Assembly: GCA_015657535.1 (NCBI GenBank)
Contig: JADHZB010000129.1
Span: 1 to 10,177, forward strand
Length of the DNA stretch: 10,177 nucleotides
Reading direction: 5' to 3'
DNA from: Nephromyces sp. MM_2019
Lineage: Eukaryota > Apicomplexa > Aconoidasida > Nephromycida
The notes under the pieces were generated by a model, which searched no databases, was not told where the DNA came from, and saw only the letters and a program-made list of their open reading frames with translations. Positions 7,421 through 10,177 of the stretch are shown here, one piece after another; the stretch's first letter is position 1; the number at the start of each line of letters is the position of its first letter. The translations under genes and the position numbers were made by a program.

Positions 7421-8340
7421 CATTCACATCAGAAAATCACACACAGAAGAGAGGTATGATCGCAAGAGAAACTACACATTGAAGAAAGCTACAAAAGAAC
7501 TATTCACATGAAAAACCTACACACACACACGAGGTATATATTCGAATTAAAAACCACACACATAAACACACACACACACACACACAACAAATATACACAA
7601 GAATCATTCAAATCAGAAATCTACGCACAACAAATCTTTATTCTCATGGGAAGTTTACACACGAGAGATATATATATATATAATATACACACACGCAAAC
7701 TATATACATCTACACATCTCTCTATATCCCACTCTTTCCTGTATAAACAAGCAATAAGACAAACCAAACGCTGTTATTACGAGGAATAAAAGAGCATCAT
7801 CTTCACATAGAAACCCATAAAAGAGAGAATGTGTGCCAATTCTTCTTCAAGGCTAATATGTTAAGAAGCACCTAATCAGCAGCAAACTTTAAAAAGTAAA
7901 CATAACAAAAGGAGACTAAAACCTGCATCCAACCTGCACACGGTAAGTACACTGTACGTACAGAGTTAATCAAAGACATGGGAGTCTTGCAATAACACAC
8001 ACGCACACACACAAACACACACACACGCACACACACAAACACACTCCTGAGGAAAAGAGATTTAATGATAAACTAAAGCCTCAGGATGTCATAAAATAAC
8101 ATGAAATATTTTTTATAAAAAATATAAAGAGCGAGGACAATGTACATACACCCAGTGTGTGTGTGCATCTAATAAAAAACAAAAAATACGAATTTATTAG
8201 GAAACAAAAGAGAGAAGAAAGACTAATCTTCCTAGTGAATAACTAAATTCCATCGAGTAGCATCATGTGCATACTTTATACATAGAGATATTTATGCATT
8301 AAAAAATATAAGAAGGTAATATCACTACCGCTTTACAGCT
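7421..8340. other. Non-coding A-rich region with degenerate CACA-anchored repeats
   Basis: No convincing ORF. CACA-containing blocks recur every 15-40 bp, with related cores such as CACACAGAAGAGAGGTATGAT (near 7440), CACACACGAGGTATATATTCG (near 7524) and CACACGAGAGATATATATA (near 7657). CA tracts lie at 7566-7586 and about 7994-8044, and a TA tract at 7668-7686. A perfect donor-like GTAAGT follows CACACG near 7941 on the plus strand but no partner exon is evident. Confidence 0.6.
8045..8086. repeat. Inverted repeat TCCTGAGG / CCTCAGGA
   Basis: Perfect 8-bp arms at 8045-8052 and 8079-8086 are separated by 26 A-rich bases, directly after a CA tract. It could fold as a hairpin, but 8 bp is short enough to be chance. 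Confidence 0.6.
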
Positions 8341-8585
8341 ATATCTACAATGTACGTGTGCGGGTATATGTCTACTTGTAGGAATAAGGGTGTGTGTGTG
8401 TCTGCTTCTGAGCCCACTTCTGGGTATGAGCGAGTGTGTTTGCCTGCTTGTGGATCTGCGTCTGCCTGCAGGTTTGAGTCTGCTCGTGGGAGCCAGTGCT
8501 TGCATAGATGCGTGTGTTTGTTCTTGCGTATGCTCTTACTTCGTGTGCTTGTGTGTGCACGTGTGGGTATGTCTCTCGCTTAATC
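8341..8585. repeat. Diverged T/G-rich repeat block
   Basis: The plus strand switches from A/CA-rich to T/G-rich for about 245 bp and then back. Related short motifs recur without a fixed period: CTGCTTCTGAG, CTGCTTGTGG, CTGCCTGCAGG, CTGCTCGTGGG. Overlapping Cys/Val/Leu-rich frames on both strands are products of this composition, not genes. Confidence 0.6.
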
Positions 8586-8953
8586 AAGGGCAACATTCCT
8601 ATCAAGAAAAATGGGAATGAATAAAAGTGGAAAAGATACAAACACACTGAAGACGCTGCATCTAATCATAGCTTTTACACCACACTAGTCATTAGAATTT
8701 AACACACACAAATTGAGACACTTTGCCTGCAATTTTAAGACAAAAAAAACTCACAAGAGAAAGTCAAGAAGTAGTGAAAGCAACAGTAATAACCAAATAA
8801 ATACCAGAAGATAACTGTTGTATACAACAAGGCATAGTTACATGGCCACACACACACACACACAAATGTAGTGCTCATCAGCGTAAGCGGATTTACATCG
8901 AAAAAAAGACTCCTTTCCCCTCAAAATTACAGGCACAATAACCATTGGGTTCA

Positions 8954-9151
8954 TAGGATATGTATATATCTCTCTCTAAATAGGGCTTCACACACAAACT
9001 TAAGAATCATTGAATAACTCGGTGTATCTACACCGAAAAAGAGCTTCACGCATCCAAAACGAGGCTTCAAACCCACATTGCAAAAGCGCATGCCTTCAAT
9101 TTCGATAGGTTTCGCTAGGCATTCAATCACAGCCTGATAGGGAGAGAAAGC
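8954..9151 (-). other. Candidate short coding exon, unrecognised
   Basis: 66 codons are open on the minus strand, ending in TGA at 8953-8951. A strong acceptor-like sequence, TTTCTCTCCCTATCAG, precedes 9133. From there the frame reads AVIECLAKPIEIEGMRFCNV and onward with a balanced, protein-like composition (several Lys, Arg, Glu, Phe, Val, few repeats), unlike the surrounding low-complexity frames. It could be a terminal exon of a gene upstream of the kinase on the same strand. No upstream exon was identified, no family is recognised, and the length is within chance expectation. Confidence 0.2.
9019..9036. repeat. Short perfect hairpin TCGGTGTA-TC-TACACCGA
   Basis: Perfect 8-bp arms with a 2-base spacer. 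It lies inside the minus-strand candidate frame, so it could be coincidental. No known binding site is recognised. Confidence 0.6.
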
Positions 9152-9505
9152 CTATACAAAGAAGCCTCTAGCAGGAACACACATAAAGTAAGGAATGCAT
9201 ATTCTCCCGCTAACAAAATATTTTACATCAGATTAACACACACAAGTATAGAAAGAAGGGGAAGAAAAGCCTCGAAAAGCTTGCAACATAAGATGTGAAA
9301 CGGCAATAAAACAAAGCAAAGATACTTATGAGTAAGTAGGAAGAGGCTTTTGGGCATAAAAAAAAATACACACACACAGAGAAAAGGAGCACATCAGCAA
9401 ACCCATCACTCACATCAAATCACACACAAGACGGCTATAAATTTATCTCAATAAAAAACACAAGACATGATGTAGGGCTTGATAATTTACCACTAAATCC
9501 ACTTT

Positions 9506-9508
<3 letters not shown>

Positions 9509-9539
<31 letters not shown>
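9509..9539. repeat. (AC)n microsatellite
   Basis: About fifteen uninterrupted AC units within A-rich sequence. Confidence 0.96.
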
Positions 9540-9541
<2 letters not shown>

Positions 9542-10085
9542 AAAAAAAGAGCACTACTAAACATAAAGGCCTCTTTTTCTATCCCAGAAGAAGTAGTGTA
9601 TATATTTCAAATAAAACGTAACGAATTGAGATACACACACAGAAGCACATTGAAGACCAGTTAAAGCCTCAGAAAACAACGAGCTTTACTTAAATACTAT
9701 TAAAAGAAAGCATTTACTCGTGTATAATATATGCTGCTGATACAGTCGCTATTTTTGGTTAAAACTTTCCAATGAACTCGTTTTAGCCTTTGGCTGTGTA
9801 TGTACAATGAAAACATGCTAAATATGCAGTCATTTTACCAGCTTTTGTAATAGCAAAGATGATATGCTGCACGTCTAACCGTGATAAAAAACATCAAAAA
9901 TCTCATGCACACACAGAAGGAAGGTTGTGGGAGTTGCGCACACGAAGAGAAAGTTGTGGAAGCCATACACGCAAAGCTATGAAAGCCACACACAAGGAAA
10001 AGAATTCAATGCCTTTGAACAAGCCAAACAGCTCTTCTGCTGAAGAGCACCCTTGTCACCCAATACATATAGAGAGAACTGTAGA

Positions 10086-10087
<2 letters not shown>
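9540..10087. other. Non-coding flank, no gene seen
   Basis: AT-rich sequence with a short degenerate tandem repeat at 9910-9967. On the minus strand an acceptor-like ATTCTACAG (ending at 10079) precedes a 36-codon open stretch ending at TAG near 9977, too short to call. A 45-codon open minus frame around 9820-9685 is also of chance length. Confidence 0.5.
9910..9967. repeat. Two degenerate 29-bp tandem units
   Basis: Units 9910-9938 and 9939-9967 share CACAC, a GAA-rich centre and GTTGTGG in register. A decayed partial third copy follows to about 9986. Confidence 0.6.

Positions 10088-10177
<90 letters not shown>
10088..10177. repeat. (AC)n microsatellite at the right edge
   Basis: Forty-five uninterrupted AC units run to the window edge, mirroring the CA tract at the left edge. 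Confidence 0.98.

Larger units (their letters stand above)
8586..9508. other. Mostly non-coding region with a recurring GGCTTCA/AGCCTC theme
   Basis: A-rich sequence with a short CA tract at 8847-8864. Between 8980 and 9180, related words recur on the plus strand (GGGCTTCAC, GAGCTTCACGC, GAGGCTTCAA, AAGCCTC). The only notable minus-strand frame is listed separately. The 61-codon minus frame at 9413-9228 is Phe/Leu/Ser/Cys-rich pyrimidine-strand sequence and not convincing. Confidence 0.5.

Noticed and set aside
7421..7720. CRISPR-like array
   Set aside because: The repeats are degenerate, of uneven spacing, and in eukaryotic repeat-rich DNA.
7930..7960. CACACG|GTAAGT as a real splice donor
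   Set aside because: The consensus match is perfect, but the upstream frames are stop-filled and no acceptor exon follows. It is reported only as a note.
8945..8960. GGTTCATAGG as a tRNA B box
   Set aside because: No matching A box or cloverleaf around it on either strand.
9977..10177. Cys-Val repeat ORF at the right edge
   Set aside because: Translation of a pure (TG)n tract followed by about 36 ordinary codons; no coding evidence.

Overview
This is nuclear DNA of a eukaryote, most likely a coccidian-type apicomplexan. The evidence is one large intron-bearing gene on the minus strand. It joins a starch-binding CBM20 domain to a calcium-dependent protein kinase (CDPK), the architecture of Toxoplasma CDPK2, the kinase tied to amylopectin turnover. 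Glycine/serine/asparagine-rich insertions and long CA/TG microsatellites also fit a coccidian. I cannot name the genus. I see no bacterial-style operon, ribosome binding site, tRNA, rRNA or CRISPR array.

Layout, right to left in the sense of the gene. Positions 6011-3167 are exon 1 (complete CBM20, a low-complexity linker of about 760 residues, and the kinase N-lobe). Positions 3166-2448 are intron 1. Positions 2447-2023 are exon 2 (hinge, catalytic loop, DFG, activation segment). Positions 2022-867 are intron 2. Positions 866-88 are exon 3 (kinase C-terminus, an unusual insertion, the autoinhibitory junction and EF-hands 1 to 3). Positions 87-1 are the start of intron 3, a pure (TG)n tract in the sense strand. 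The C-terminal exon or exons lie off the left edge. The spliced protein is at least 1349 residues and all three exon joins keep frame.

Positions 6012-10177 lie 5' of the gene and look mostly non-coding. They hold a strict 14-bp tandem repeat just upstream of the start codon, many CA/TG tracts, degenerate CACA-anchored repeats, a diverged T/G-rich block and a few small inverted repeats. Two short ORF candidates, one per strand, are recorded at low confidence because their lengths are near chance expectation. Both window ends sit inside (CA)n tracts.

Only one gene is convincing, so there is no multi-gene system to describe. The points of interest are its unusual kinase build (huge linker, extra post-kinase insertion, three degraded calcium loops) and the way microsatellites sit on or next to its 5' splice sites.
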